Positions 12,638 to 22,037 of a stretch of DNA of 40,000 bases are shown here, in pieces (the stretch's first letter is position 1; every line of letters starts with the position of its first letter). The notes under the pieces are model-generated. The model saw nothing but the letters and a program-made list of their open reading frames with translations, searched no databases and was not told where the DNA came from. Origin of the DNA: Neocallimastix lanati (nom. inval.). Its lineage: Eukaryota > Neocallimastigomycota > Neocallimastigomycetes > Neocallimastigales > Neocallimastigaceae. Location of the stretch: NCBI GenBank assembly GCA_016946835.1, contig JACVTC010000007.1, forward strand, positions 2,202,501 to 2,242,500. The letters are read 5' to 3'. The position numbers and the translations under genes were made by a program.

Positions 12638-13663
12638 ATGAGTAAAAATACTTTAAAACGATCAACAGAAAATGCTACTTCTAGTACCATTACTACTATG
12701 GATAACAATATTCCTCAAATCAAAAGATTTGATCCCTCTGTCCTAATAGGAAAAGTTATATATGAATTAGACAGTAATAACATCATAACCTGGCAACTAT
12801 TCATGAGAGGTATCTTACAATACTATGATCTCGAAGAATGGGTCGATATAGATCATACTCCAAAAGTTCCCATAGTTAATGGAACAGAAAGTATAAATGA
12901 TTTAATTGCACCATATGAGTACAAAATGAAATATGGAGAATCAGTGACAAAAGAGGATTTAAAAACAGATGCCAGTTTAAAAAGTTTAATAAGAAGCACG
13001 TTGGGACCAAAAACACAACAAGATATTCAAGATCCATCTCTTACAGGTTATCAAATTTGGCAAACGTTACAACAAATTCATATTGGAGATGATGTAACAA
13101 GGAGAAATCAACTAATCGATGAAACTAATGCTTTAAGATACAACCCCAAAACAAGCTTTTCAAGATTTTTAACAAAATTAAGTAAGAATATTAATATGAT
13201 AGAATATATGAATGTTGTAGTTACAGATGAGGAAAAGAAATTACTATTATTTAACTCTTTACCAGAAGAATATCAAAGCGTAAATATTTTTGATCAAAAA
13301 GACTGGAAAAGCTGTAAAGAATATACATTAGGGCTTGTAGAACGACTCAAGAAAGTCGAAGAAAGGAAAAAAGGAAAGATGATAGGAATACAACATGTAT
13401 TCAGCACTACGACCCAAAGCCAAGGAAAAGGAAAAGGAGTAAATCAAGACTTTAGAAGATATCCAAAAAGAAATTATGAGAAAGGTAATGGAGAAGGTAG
13501 AAAAACTAATTCTAATGTTGAATGTTTCTTTTGCCACAGATTTGGTCATTTTGAAAGAGATTGCAAGATTAAAAGGAAGATGTCACAAGAATTCGCCAAG
13601 AAACAAGGGAGGCAAGGTAAACAAAAAACAGGCCAATATGACAATAACAGAAACAGACAATGA
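12638..13663 (+). CDS. gag: Copia Gag (capsid/nucleocapsid) protein
   Basis: 341 residues. Roughly residues 35-240 fit the UBN2/copia-type Gag capsid region, with the pattern ITWQLFMRGIL, GYQIWQTLQQIH, and a conserved helix around FSRFLTKLSKNI followed by LLLFNSLPEEYQ. A basic stretch follows, then a nucleocapsid zinc knuckle C-X2-C-X4-H-X4-C at residues 296-309 (CFFCHRFGHFERDC). The product should coat the genomic RNA in virus-like particles in the cytoplasm. The ATG is the first in the frame after the primer-binding site. The frame ends in TGA followed at once by TAA. The last 188 bases overlap the pol frame, which lies +1 relative to gag. Confidence 0.92.
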   Translation: MSKNTLKRSTENATSSTITTMDNNIPQIKRFDPSVLIGKVIYELDSNNIITWQLFMRGILQYYDLEEWVDIDHTPKVPIVNGTESINDLIAPYEYKMKYGESVTKEDLKTDASLKSLIRSTLGPKTQQDIQDPSLTGYQIWQTLQQIHIGDDVTRRNQLIDETNALRYNPKTSFSRFLTKLSKNINMIEYMNVVVTDEEKKLLLFNSLPEEYQSVNIFDQKDWKSCKEYTLGLVERLKKVEERKKGKMIGIQHVFSTTTQSQGKGKGVNQDFRRYPKRNYEKGNGEGRKTNSNVECFFCHRFGHFERDCKIKRKMSQEFAKKQGRQGKQKTGQYDNNRNRQ

Positions 13664-16196
13664 TAAATTAAATCTTAATGATTTATTTGTTCTGGATTAT
13701 AACACTTCTTTTGAAAATCCATGTAGTGGCAATACAAAACAATGCAATAATGTATTTAATAATAACGTAACTAAAAATCATGTAGAATGTAGTTGGTGGA
13801 CTCTAGATTCAGGTGCATCTAATCATATGACTCAAAACAAAAATATACTAATGAATGAAGAGGAACACGTGGAAGAAATAAATTATGCAAATGGGAATAC
13901 AACCAACTCAACACACATTGGAGAGATACAAGGAAATATGAACAAAGAATTATTAAAGCTAAAGGAAGTATTATATGTTCCGGATATTAAAAGAAATTTA
14001 ATTTCGATTAGTAAACTAGCAAGGGATGAATATGTAATAGTTTTTATAAAGGAATACGATGACGTATATGCGTATATCCTAGATAAGTATTTTAATACAA
14101 TTTCAAAAATTAAAGCTAGTGATAATGATGTTTTTGAAGTATGTATTAAAAGTAGTAATATACTATGCAATAACGTCAACACTAAAGGTAATGATATTCT
14201 ATGGCATCGAAGAATTGGGCACCTGACCTATGGAAACAAAATAGATAAATGTGAGATCTGTATGCAAGCAAAAATGAAGAATGAACCATATGGTAAAGCA
14301 CAAAATAATTCGAGAAAAATTCTTGAATTAGTGCATATAGATCTTGTTGGACCGGCACCACCATCAATTTATGGCAACTGTTATTTCGTGACTATTTTAG
14401 ATGATTATAGTAGATATGGTTGGGTCCTTACAGTAAAGAAGAAGTCGGAAGTATACCAAGTATTTGAAACATGGTATATCAAAATTAAAAATAAAACAAA
14501 TTCAAATATAATATATTTAAGAAGTGATAATGGAACAGAATTCACTTCAAATAATTTTAAAGAAATATGCAACAAATACGGAATCACGCAACAATTCACT
14601 GTACCAGGAAATCCTCAACAAAACGGTAGAGCAGAAAGACTAAACGGAGTGCTTATCCAAATTGCTACCGCAATGTTAATAGATAGTCAATTATGTAGAA
14701 GATTTTGGGAAGATGCTTTAAAGACAGCTAATTATGTGCATAATAGGGTGCCGCATCATGGAAATAATAACAAAATCCCATTCGAAGTATTCTACGAAAA
14801 GAAAGTTGACAATAGTAAATTACATGTATTTGGCTGTAAAGTTTACTATTATGAAGTAAATCCAGAAAAATTTAGGAGTAATTCAAGAAAAGGAATTTTT
14901 CTGGGATATGACGAAGACTCAACAGGGTACAGAATATTCGATATTGATAAAATGAAAATATATGTGAAACGTGTGGTAGAATTTCTTGAAGACCAGCCAG
15001 GTAACTTTAACTTTGATTATGTATCTGAAACAAGGAGATATGAAAATGAAGAAACCGAAACGCAAGATGAAGACACATTAATGAAAAACTTAGAAGAAAG
15101 AAATTACTACAACAGAAATGACATAATTAATATTATTCAAGAAAATAAAGAAATAGAAGAAGATCCTCAAGAAGAGAACAATGAAGAGAACAGGAGTCAA
15201 AGAGATAATAACAATGAACGAACAGTAAAAGAAGATATTGTCAATTTAGACATGCAAGATTTTCCAAATAATTCAAAAAATGATATCAGTAAAGATAAAG
15301 AAGAAGAAAATCTTTCATTAAGTCAAAAAGAAAAAGAACATCTTGAGAATAAATTTAAATTAATAGAAGAGAAACTTGAGAACATAAACACGTTGATAAA
15401 GCACGGTAATACAAAAACGAATACGCTTTCATTAGGTGAAGCAAAACAGAAAGAAAAATTAGAAGAAAGTTCAACAAGTAAACAGAACTATAACGAAGAA
15501 AACAATATTAAAAACAATATAAATATTATTAATGAAAGGAATAAATTAATCAATAATAATAGTGAAGTTATTCTAAATAGAAATGTTAACGAAGATATTT
15601 ATTTCAATAAAGGTAAGGGAGAAAGTATTAACGGCGAAAAAGTATCTATTATAAATAAAAACAAAGATAAAGGTAAAGAGATATTGGAATTAGATGACTA
15701 TGATAAAGAAGAAATTACCATTATAAACAAAAATAATGAAAATGACGCGTTTAATTTAAAAGAAAACATTATAATTGAAGATAATTCAAATAAAAATATT
15801 TTAATTGAAAATAATTTAAATAAAAATTTAGTTGAAAATACTTCAAATAATAATAATTCAACTGAAAACAATTTGAGTAAAAATAATTTGAGTGAAAATA
15901 ATTTGATTGAAAATAATTTGAGTGAAAATAATTTGATTGAAAATAATTTGAGTGAAAATAATTTGATTGAAAATAATTTGAGTGAAAATAATCCCAATGA
16001 AGAGTGTTCTCATTTAGATGTAAACAAAGAAATTTTTGAAAATAACAATAAACAAATTGTTAAAAATATTATTCCAAATAATAATAATAATAATAATAAT
16101 AGTAGTAATAATAATAATAATAATAATAATAAAGAAATTAGTCAAAAAATTAATTTAGAAATTAATCCAAATAAAGTTAATGTCGAAAATCATTAA
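13476..16196 (+). CDS. pol: Copia Pol N-terminal part: protease, integrase and linker
   Basis: The frame opens inside gag, so the listed ATG is probably not a real start; expression by +1 frameshifting from gag is likely. Protease: DSGASNHMT with catalytic D111. Integrase: a zinc motif with H244, H249, C259 and C262, and a catalytic triad D289, D351, E387 with the canonical DX35E spacing. A downstream GIFLGYDEDSTGYRIFD block is typical of copia integrases. Only 9 residues separate H249 from C259, against about 30 usually, so the zinc domain looks internally deleted. From about residue 510 the protein becomes a Glu/Lys/Asn-rich linker with a 15-bp tandem repeat and poly-Asn. It stops at TAA (16194-16196), well short of RT. 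A related but now defective copy is possible. Confidence 0.88.
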   Translation: MRKVMEKVEKLILMLNVSFATDLVILKEIARLKGRCHKNSPRNKGGKVNKKQANMTITETDNDKLNLNDLFVLDYNTSFENPCSGNTKQCNNVFNNNVTKNHVECSWWTLDSGASNHMTQNKNILMNEEEHVEEINYANGNTTNSTHIGEIQGNMNKELLKLKEVLYVPDIKRNLISISKLARDEYVIVFIKEYDDVYAYILDKYFNTISKIKASDNDVFEVCIKSSNILCNNVNTKGNDILWHRRIGHLTYGNKIDKCEICMQAKMKNEPYGKAQNNSRKILELVHIDLVGPAPPSIYGNCYFVTILDDYSRYGWVLTVKKKSEVYQVFETWYIKIKNKTNSNIIYLRSDNGTEFTSNNFKEICNKYGITQQFTVPGNPQQNGRAERLNGVLIQIATAMLIDSQLCRRFWEDALKTANYVHNRVPHHGNNNKIPFEVFYEKKVDNSKLHVFGCKVYYYEVNPEKFRSNSRKGIFLGYDEDSTGYRIFDIDKMKIYVKRVVEFLEDQPGNFNFDYVSETRRYENEETETQDEDTLMKNLEERNYYNRNDIINIIQENKEIEEDPQEENNEENRSQRDNNNERTVKEDIVNLDMQDFPNNSKNDISKDKEEENLSLSQKEKEHLENKFKLIEEKLENINTLIKHGNTKTNTLSLGEAKQKEKLEESSTSKQNYNEENNIKNNINIINERNKLINNNSEVILNRNVNEDIYFNKGKGESINGEKVSIINKNKDKGKEILELDDYDKEEITIINKNNENDAFNLKENIIIEDNSNKNILIENNLNKNLVENTSNNNNSTENNLSKNNLSENNLIENNLSENNLIENNLSENNLIENNLSENNPNEECSHLDVNKEIFENNNKQIVKNIIPNNNNNNNNSSNNNNNNNNKEISQKINLEINPNKVNVENH
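15882..15986 (+). repeat. Seven 15-bp tandem units inside the pol linker
   Basis: AATAATTTGAGTGAA and AATAATTTGATTGAA alternate, seven units in all, encoding NNLSE and NNLIE pentapeptides. They lie in the low-complexity linker between integrase and reverse transcriptase. The units are identical within each type, so expansion was recent. Confidence 0.95.
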
Positions 16197-16907
16197 AGCA
16201 ATTCAAAATTAAAAAATAAGAATTCAAGGGAAATAAAAATAAAAACAAATAATACGAAAAATAATACAAACCTAATGAATCAAATATATCCTGAAAACAA
16301 AATAATTGAAAACAAAAATCCTGAAAATCCTGACAAAAATCCTGTAAAGTTTGATAAAAATCCTAAAAAAAATCATGTAGAAGTTATAAATAAATATAAA
16401 ATTAATATAAAAAATAATTATTCAGAAAATAATCAAAAATCTAATTTACATTTAACTTTTAAAAATAAAGACAATAAAAAATTTTCAAAAGATAAAAATT
16501 TATTAAAATCGTATAAATTAAAAAATAATTTAATTAATTCAAAAAATAAAATTAATGAATCAAAAATGGACAATAATAAAAATTTTGAGAAGTTTAAAAT
16601 AATTAATAATGATTCGCTAAATTTTAATAAAAATAAAAGTAGAGAATATGAAACAATAATGCATGAAGGAAAAAGAAAGGTTAAAAGTTTAAATAAAAAT
16701 GCTAATGTAAATACAAATGTAGAGGAAAATGTGGAAGGAATTAACGTAAGTGACTATAGAGGAGAAATACAAGAGAACAGTAATAAGAGAAAAAGGGAAT
16801 GTTTAACGACAATTAACCAAATCAGAGAACCAAATTCATATATGGAAATCTTCAAAAGAAAAGACAAAGAAAAAATGGATAAGTGCTATAGAAAACGAAT
16901 TAAATAA
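16197..16907 (+). pseudogene. pol: Copia Pol linker continuation, Asn/Lys-rich, same frame as integrase part
   Basis: After the TAA at 16194-16196 the same frame stays open to the TAA at 16905-16907 (an internal ATG lies at 16275). The protein is Asn/Lys-rich with copies of the motif (D/E)NPxKNP. Its last portion (about 16820-16868: REPNSYMEIFKRKDKEK) resembles the sequence just before a copia RT domain. From the A6 run at 16870-16875 the recognisable RT reading moves to the frame of the next ORF (WISAIENEL...). The stop at 16194 and the frame change at 16870 are two separate breaks in what would be one pol polyprotein. Confidence 0.7.
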
Positions 16908-16908
16908 T

Positions 16909-18348
16909 ATGAAAGAAAGGAAAGTATTTAAAAAGATTGAAAAGGTTCCTGAAGGCGCTAATATAATCGATTCCAGGTGGGTTTTCAAAATTAAAAGAGA
17001 TAGTGAAGGAAAAATCGATAAATATAAAGCAAGGCTAGTAGCAAGAGGTTATACCCAGGAATATGGAGAAGATTATAAAGAAACTTTTTCACCAACACTA
17101 AAGCAGGATTCATTAAGAATAATAATATCTATTGCTGCAGAAAACAATTTTAACATTCACCAAATGGATATAAAGGCAGCTTATCTATATGCCGATTTGA
17201 AGGAAGACATTTTTATGAAGATACCTGAAGGAGATCCAAATTTTGGAAAAGGATATTTTAAGTTACAAAAGGCTTTATATGGACTAAAACAGGCTGCAAG
17301 AGAATGGAATAATAATATTAGTACTACTTTAAAACATTTGGGATTCTATGAATTAGTCAGTGAACCGTGTATTTTTATTAAGAAAAAAGATAATAAACTC
17401 GTGTGTGTTATAGGAGTATACGTAGATGATTTATTAATTACAGGTAAAGATGATGAAATTAATAAAACAGTAAGACTAATTAAAGAAAAATACTCTGTAA
17501 CTGATATTGGTAAAGCAAATTTTATTATAGGTATAAAAATAGAAAGGATTCCTAATGGTTACCTTTTACATCAAGAAAGATATTTGGAAGACATACTCGA
17601 AAAATTTGGACTAAAAGATTGTAAAGAAATAGGAACTACCGAACCAAGTTTATCTGATAAAGAAGATGATGAAGAATTATTTGATCCAACAACGTATAGG
17701 TCCGCCGTAGGAAGTTTAATATATTTGGCTATCTGTACAAGACCAGATATTATGTTTTCTGTGAATAGAGTAGCTCAACATTGCAAAGAACCAAAGGTAA
17801 AAGATTGGAAAAACGTAATACAAATATTCAGATATTTAAAAGGAGCAAAATATTACGGTATTTTATTTAATGGAGAAAAATGTCTAAAAACGTATGTCGA
17901 TTCAGATTATGCTAATGATAAAGAAACGAGAAGGTCTACGACAGGTTTTATCTATTTTATGGGTTCAGGTCCAACTAGTTGGTACTCAAAGCTTCAAAAG
18001 TGTGTAGCTACCTCCACCGCAGAAGCCGAATATTATGGACTATGTGAATGTGCGAAACAAGCTTTATGGTATAGAAACATTTTAGGAGAAATAAAGGATC
18101 AAAGAGAATGCATAAAAATTTACATTGACAATCAAGCAGCAATATATAACGCTGAAAATAATACAATAAACCCAAGATCAAAACACATTGACATTAAATA
18201 TCATAAAATCAGAGAATTAATAAAGGAAAAAAAAGTAGAACTTGAATACATAGAATCAAAGAATAATAAAGCAGATGGTCTGACGAAATTTTTAAATAAA
18301 TATAAAATGCAAAATTTTAGAAATAGTTTATTATACAAATATAAATAA
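16909..18348 (+). CDS. pol: Copia Pol C-terminal part: reverse transcriptase and RNase H
   Basis: 479 residues from the ATG. The recognisable RT homology begins about 11 codons upstream in the same frame, so this ATG is unlikely to be the natural start. RT: SRWVFKIKRDSEGKIDKYKARLVARGYTQ is split here as SRWVFKIK and YKARLVARGYTQ. Catalytic D87 lies in QMDIKAAYLYADL, then YGLKQAAREWN, and the YVDD box is at residues 171-174. RNase H (copia type): D331 in YVDSDYANDKETRRSTTG, E374 in STAEAEYYGL, D407 in IYIDNQAA, ending with NKADGLTKFL. All catalytic residues I can check are present. The enzyme would copy element RNA into DNA within virus-like particles. The TAA stop lies 12 bp before the polypurine tract. 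Confidence 0.9.
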   Translation: MKERKVFKKIEKVPEGANIIDSRWVFKIKRDSEGKIDKYKARLVARGYTQEYGEDYKETFSPTLKQDSLRIIISIAAENNFNIHQMDIKAAYLYADLKEDIFMKIPEGDPNFGKGYFKLQKALYGLKQAAREWNNNISTTLKHLGFYELVSEPCIFIKKKDNKLVCVIGVYVDDLLITGKDDEINKTVRLIKEKYSVTDIGKANFIIGIKIERIPNGYLLHQERYLEDILEKFGLKDCKEIGTTEPSLSDKEDDEELFDPTTYRSAVGSLIYLAICTRPDIMFSVNRVAQHCKEPKVKDWKNVIQIFRYLKGAKYYGILFNGEKCLKTYVDSDYANDKETRRSTTGFIYFMGSGPTSWYSKLQKCVATSTAEAEYYGLCECAKQALWYRNILGEIKDQRECIKIYIDNQAAIYNAENNTINPRSKHIDIKYHKIRELIKEKKVELEYIESKNNKADGLTKFLNKYKMQNFRNSLLYKYK

Positions 18349-18360
18349 AAATTAATAATT

Positions 18361-18368
18361 AGGGGGAA
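18361..18368 (+). promoter_or_regulatory. Polypurine tract
   Basis: AGGGGGAA lies directly before the 3' LTR and is the normal primer for plus-strand DNA synthesis. A G5 run is very unusual in this AT-rich window. Confidence 0.9.
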
Positions 18369-18475
18369 TGTGAAATAATAAATACATTTAATATTAAAAA
18401 ATAAATAATATGTAGTACAAATATCAATGTAAAATGTATTTATTTAGTAATTATTAATATTTTATTATAAACCAG

Positions 18476-18528
<53 letters not shown>

Positions 18529-18714
18529 TCTTTTCTATTTTTTAATTGATTTTTGAAGTTTTATATAAAAAATTTACATTGTTTAATGTAGATATATTAT
18601 TTTAATATTTATTAATAAAATTATTATTTCATAAACCCAATTGTTTAATTGAGTTTTGTACGTTCGAGTGTTTGTTTTCTTTATTTTTATATATTAATAA
18701 ATTAAATTTTAACA
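18369..18714 (+). repeat. 3' LTR
   Basis: 346 bp, identical to the 5' LTR except that its poly-A tract is 49 and not 38 bases long. It is followed by the TTATT duplication at 18715-18719. Confidence 0.93.
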
Positions 18715-18719
18715 TTATT
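18715..18719. repeat. Target-site duplication, right (TTATT)
   Basis: Matches 12184-12188 and marks the integration site between array copies B and C. Confidence 0.85.
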
Positions 18720-19421
18720 TAACTTTCGATAATTATATATTAAATTTATTTATTACTTTATCTGTACTTGTTTCTTAGCTTAATGAAGATATTCAAGGGT
18801 TATAATATCTATAGATAATTTTTATTATTTTTATTATTATTATTATTTAAACTCATAGATAAACAGATTAACCCTTTAATTATATATATATTTTTAGTTT
18901 TGTAGTAGGCATTTGAGATTTGATAATAATTATTTATATAATCTATTATATATAATTAATATTTATTTTTAAAAAAAAGTAATATTATAAATCATATAGA
19001 AAATTGATAAGGACTTGTCATATCCAATAAAAAATTTTTGATAAGAATTCAATTTAAATTATAATATAATTATCATTTATTGTAATATATTTATATATAT
19101 TGATAACTATATATATTAATATATGATAATCATATAAATATATATATATTAAGAAATTTATAAAATATATATATATATATGAATATTAATATAAATACAA
19201 AGTAGTTTTTCTTCAAAAAGTAAAATATCAATCAATATTATATAATTAACAAGCATAATTCAATATAACTTTTATTTTATTTTTTTTTAAATTTTAAAAG
19301 TGTATTATTAAAAAATAAAAAATTTTTTGTGCTCTTCATTTCGTAAATTTTATAATAATTTCATTTTAAGAAATAAAAAACAACTTTAAATATTTTTAAA
19401 TAAAAAAAAAAAAAAAGAAAA
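18720..19421. other. Spacer between copia insertion and copy C
   Basis: A/T-rich DNA forming the right half of the original B-C spacer and the presumed promoter of copy C. It contains TA repeats near 19137-19180 and the GATA-type pair listed separately. No gene seen. Confidence 0.6.
19004..19045 (+). promoter_or_regulatory. Paired GATA-type sites upstream of copy C
   Basis: TTGATAAGG begins 418 bp before the copy C start, and TTTTTGATAAG follows with cores 34 bases apart. A further TTGATAAC occurs at about 19100. Confidence 0.38.
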
Positions 19422-19814
19422 ATGTCTGCTACTACTGCTACTCGTCAATATCGTCATGCTATTCCAACCATGATGAGACTCAAAAGAGAACCTTCTTGTA
19501 AAAATATGGTTTTTAAACCACAGACACCATTTCCAAATGCTGAAACGGTCCTTCATAAAATAAAGAGTGAAGGTAATATGAATCCTAGTGCTAAAGATCT
19601 TGCCAATGCTTTATTCAAGGAATGTAATAAATGGTTAAAAGCGAACGGTTTTAAGGAGTTTATTCCAAGTCAAGATCTTGGATGGACTTTAAAAAATGGT
19701 ATTATTTCTCGTCCAGGAGCTAAAGTATGTTTTGATGCTAAATCCATTTCAAGACAACAATCTGCTCAAAGAGTTTTATCTGAAACTATTAAACATAATA
19801 ATGCTCAAATATAA
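19422..19814 (+). CDS. Array copy C: small basic protein of unknown function
   Basis: 130 residues with N-terminus MSATTATRQYRHAIP. From YRHAIP onward it differs from copy D at only four residues (T/M in AExVL, K/Q in SAxDL, K/T in LFxEC, N/D near the end). DNA identity is also very high, so C and D come from the most recent duplication or a gene-conversion event. C and D share QDLGWTLKNGIIS where the other copies have QNLGWTLKDGV. The stop is TAA, followed by AATTGA as in copy D. No introns, signal peptide or membrane segment are apparent. Confidence 0.85.
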   Translation: MSATTATRQYRHAIPTMMRLKREPSCKNMVFKPQTPFPNAETVLHKIKSEGNMNPSAKDLANALFKECNKWLKANGFKEFIPSQDLGWTLKNGIISRPGAKVCFDAKSISRQQSAQRVLSETIKHNNAQI

Positions 19815-20249
19815 ATTGATTTTAATTAATTAAGTAAAAATTAAAAAAAGAAAAAAAGAAAAAAAAAAAAAAAAAAAACATAGAGAATGGGGTTTCATAT
19901 ATATATATATATTGATAAATAATATATTTAATTTAAAAATATATTGATTTTATCAATTGGAATTATCAGTAAGGAAGAAAAAAAAATGGGCATAAATAAG
20001 TTATTATTAATTTTTAATAATAATTAATGGAAATAGAAATTGGGTTTATATATATATATATATATTACTTATATAATATTTCATTATTATATCATTATTA
20101 AATATTTTTTTTATTTCATTAATTATTAATGAAATTTTTTTCTGTAAAAAAAAAAAAAAGTCTAAATTTTTTGAATTTTTATTTTATAGATAATAAACTT
20201 AAATAAAATTATTGAATAAATTGTACATAAATAGAGAATTTTTAAAAAA

Positions 20250-20398
20250 AATAATAAATAATAGATAATAGATAATAGATAATAAAATAATAAAATAATA
20301 AAATAATAAAATAATAAAATAATTAAATAATTAAATAATTAAATAATAAAATAATAAATAATAAATAATAAAATAATAAATAATAAAATAAAAAAAAA
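20250..20398. repeat. AATAGAT/AATAAA/AATTAA minisatellite
   Basis: Successive blocks of TAGATAA, AATAAA and AATTAAAT-type units follow one another, each with several near-perfect copies. Confidence 0.8.
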
Positions 20399-22021
20399 AA
20401 GAAAATAATTTATAAAATAATAATACTTATAATAAAATAAATAATTTAAAAAAGTAATAAAATAAAACAAAAGAATTAGTTAATATTTGTTTTCTTGTGT
20501 CTAAAATTTTTATTAATTTTAAAATTATATTAATATGGTAGCAATAAAAAAGTATTGTATTAATAAATAAGTCTATTAATACTATTGTTATTATTATAAT
20601 TATTATTTTATTTTTAATTTTAAAAGAATCTAATTAATTTATATTAATTATGAAAGATTATTTTTTTTTTTTTTTTTTTTTAAATTATTTATATTTTAAT
20701 TTTTATTTTAATTTATTTTGTTTTATTTTTCATGTTATATAACTTTTTTTTTTTTTTTTAATTTATTAATAATAAGTCAAAACATTTCATAAGTTAATTC
20801 GTTTTATTTGCATTTCAAATCAAAAAAAAAAAAAAAAAAATATATATATATAAATAATTATAAAATAATAAAATAAAATAAAATATAAAATAAAATAAAT
20901 TTAAAATATAAATAAATTATTAGGTAGTCAATGAGCTGCTCTATCGATAAAAAAAATGAAAAAAAAATTTTTTTTTTTTTTGGGTAATTATAATAGTTTT
21001 ATATTAAAAACTATAATAATAATAATTATTATTTATTATTTATTATTTATTATTTCTATTTTGATATATATACATTAATTATGCTTTTTATAAATAATTA
21101 TTTTATAATTTTATTGTTTATTTTTTAGTATAATAATTATAATTATAATTATATAATTAAAAAAAAAAAAAAAATTAAAATTATAATTATAATTATATAC
21201 AATTAAAAAAAATTATACTAATTATAATTATAATATTTATAATTAAAAAAAATTTATACTATTCAACCACTAACTTATAATTAATATATATTATTACTAT
21301 TAGTATTATTGGTTGTAGTAGCCGTAGTATTTATTGAATGAATGGACGATTACCCGACCAATTTTAATATATAATAACTAATAATAATTTATTATGAAAA
21401 TGGAAAACATTAATATTTTATAACTAATTTGATAAGAGTTAACTAAAAATCGCAATATATTGTGATATCAATGCTCATATATTAACAAATTATATATATA
21501 TATAAATAATAAAGATACAAATATAAATTTGTTGAATAGAATTATTAAAAATAAGTAATGAAAAGGAGGTAAATTTTAAAAGACTCATTAATAGATGGGT
21601 GATGAAAAGTAATTTTTCAAATTAAATTACTTCTTTTTATTGAGTATTTATTTACTTAGGAATAAATGTTAAATGGTTATTTTGGTAAATAAATTAAAGA
21701 ATAAAAAATATATATATATATTTATTCTTTCTACCTATTAATAATAAAATATGAAAAATCTATTATAATTTTTTTTTCAATAAATTATCTTTTATTGTTT
21801 TTTTTTTTTTTTTTTTTTTTTTAATTTTTAATATTAGAACTTTACGTATATATATATATATATGTATAAAATAACATAAAAAAAAAATAATTAATTATAA
21901 ATTAAAATGAAATATTGCGGTATTGATCATTGCGGCTATTTATATAATATTCAAAAAAGTTTAAAAATAAAAAAAAAAAAAAATAAAATTCATGTGGTAA
22001 TTTTATTTATATATATAAAAG

Positions 22022-22037
22022 TTACCAAATATGGTAA
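22022..22037. promoter_or_regulatory. CArG box in palindromic context
   Basis: TTACCAAATATGGTAA contains the CC(A/T)6GG core and matches the yeast Mcm1-type consensus TTACCNAATTNGGTAA at most positions. It lies 1515 bp upstream of copy D. The bases after it (TAATAATTAATCTAAA) resemble those after the site at 25152, so the two spacers probably share descent here. Confidence 0.42.

Larger units (their letters stand above)
12189..18714 (+). mobile_element. Complete Ty1/copia LTR retrotransposon
   Basis: The element is 6526 bp, with LTRs of 335 and 346 bp, a primer-binding site, gag, a pol in the copia order (protease, integrase, reverse transcriptase, RNase H) and a polypurine tract. It is flanked by TTATT on both sides. 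The LTRs read TG...CA and are identical except for a poly-A tract of 38 versus 49 bases, so insertion was very recent. The coding region is not one frame: gag to pol needs a +1 shift, an in-frame TAA interrupts the integrase-RT linker, and RT lies in yet another frame. The integrase zinc domain is also shortened. It may be non-autonomous now, use recoding, or contain homopolymer sequencing errors. It sits between copies B and C of the array. Confidence 0.93.

Noticed and set aside
20921-20950. tRNA-like words on the minus strand (TAGAGCAGC)
   Set aside because: No acceptor stem, T arm or full cloverleaf could be built from the surrounding sequence.
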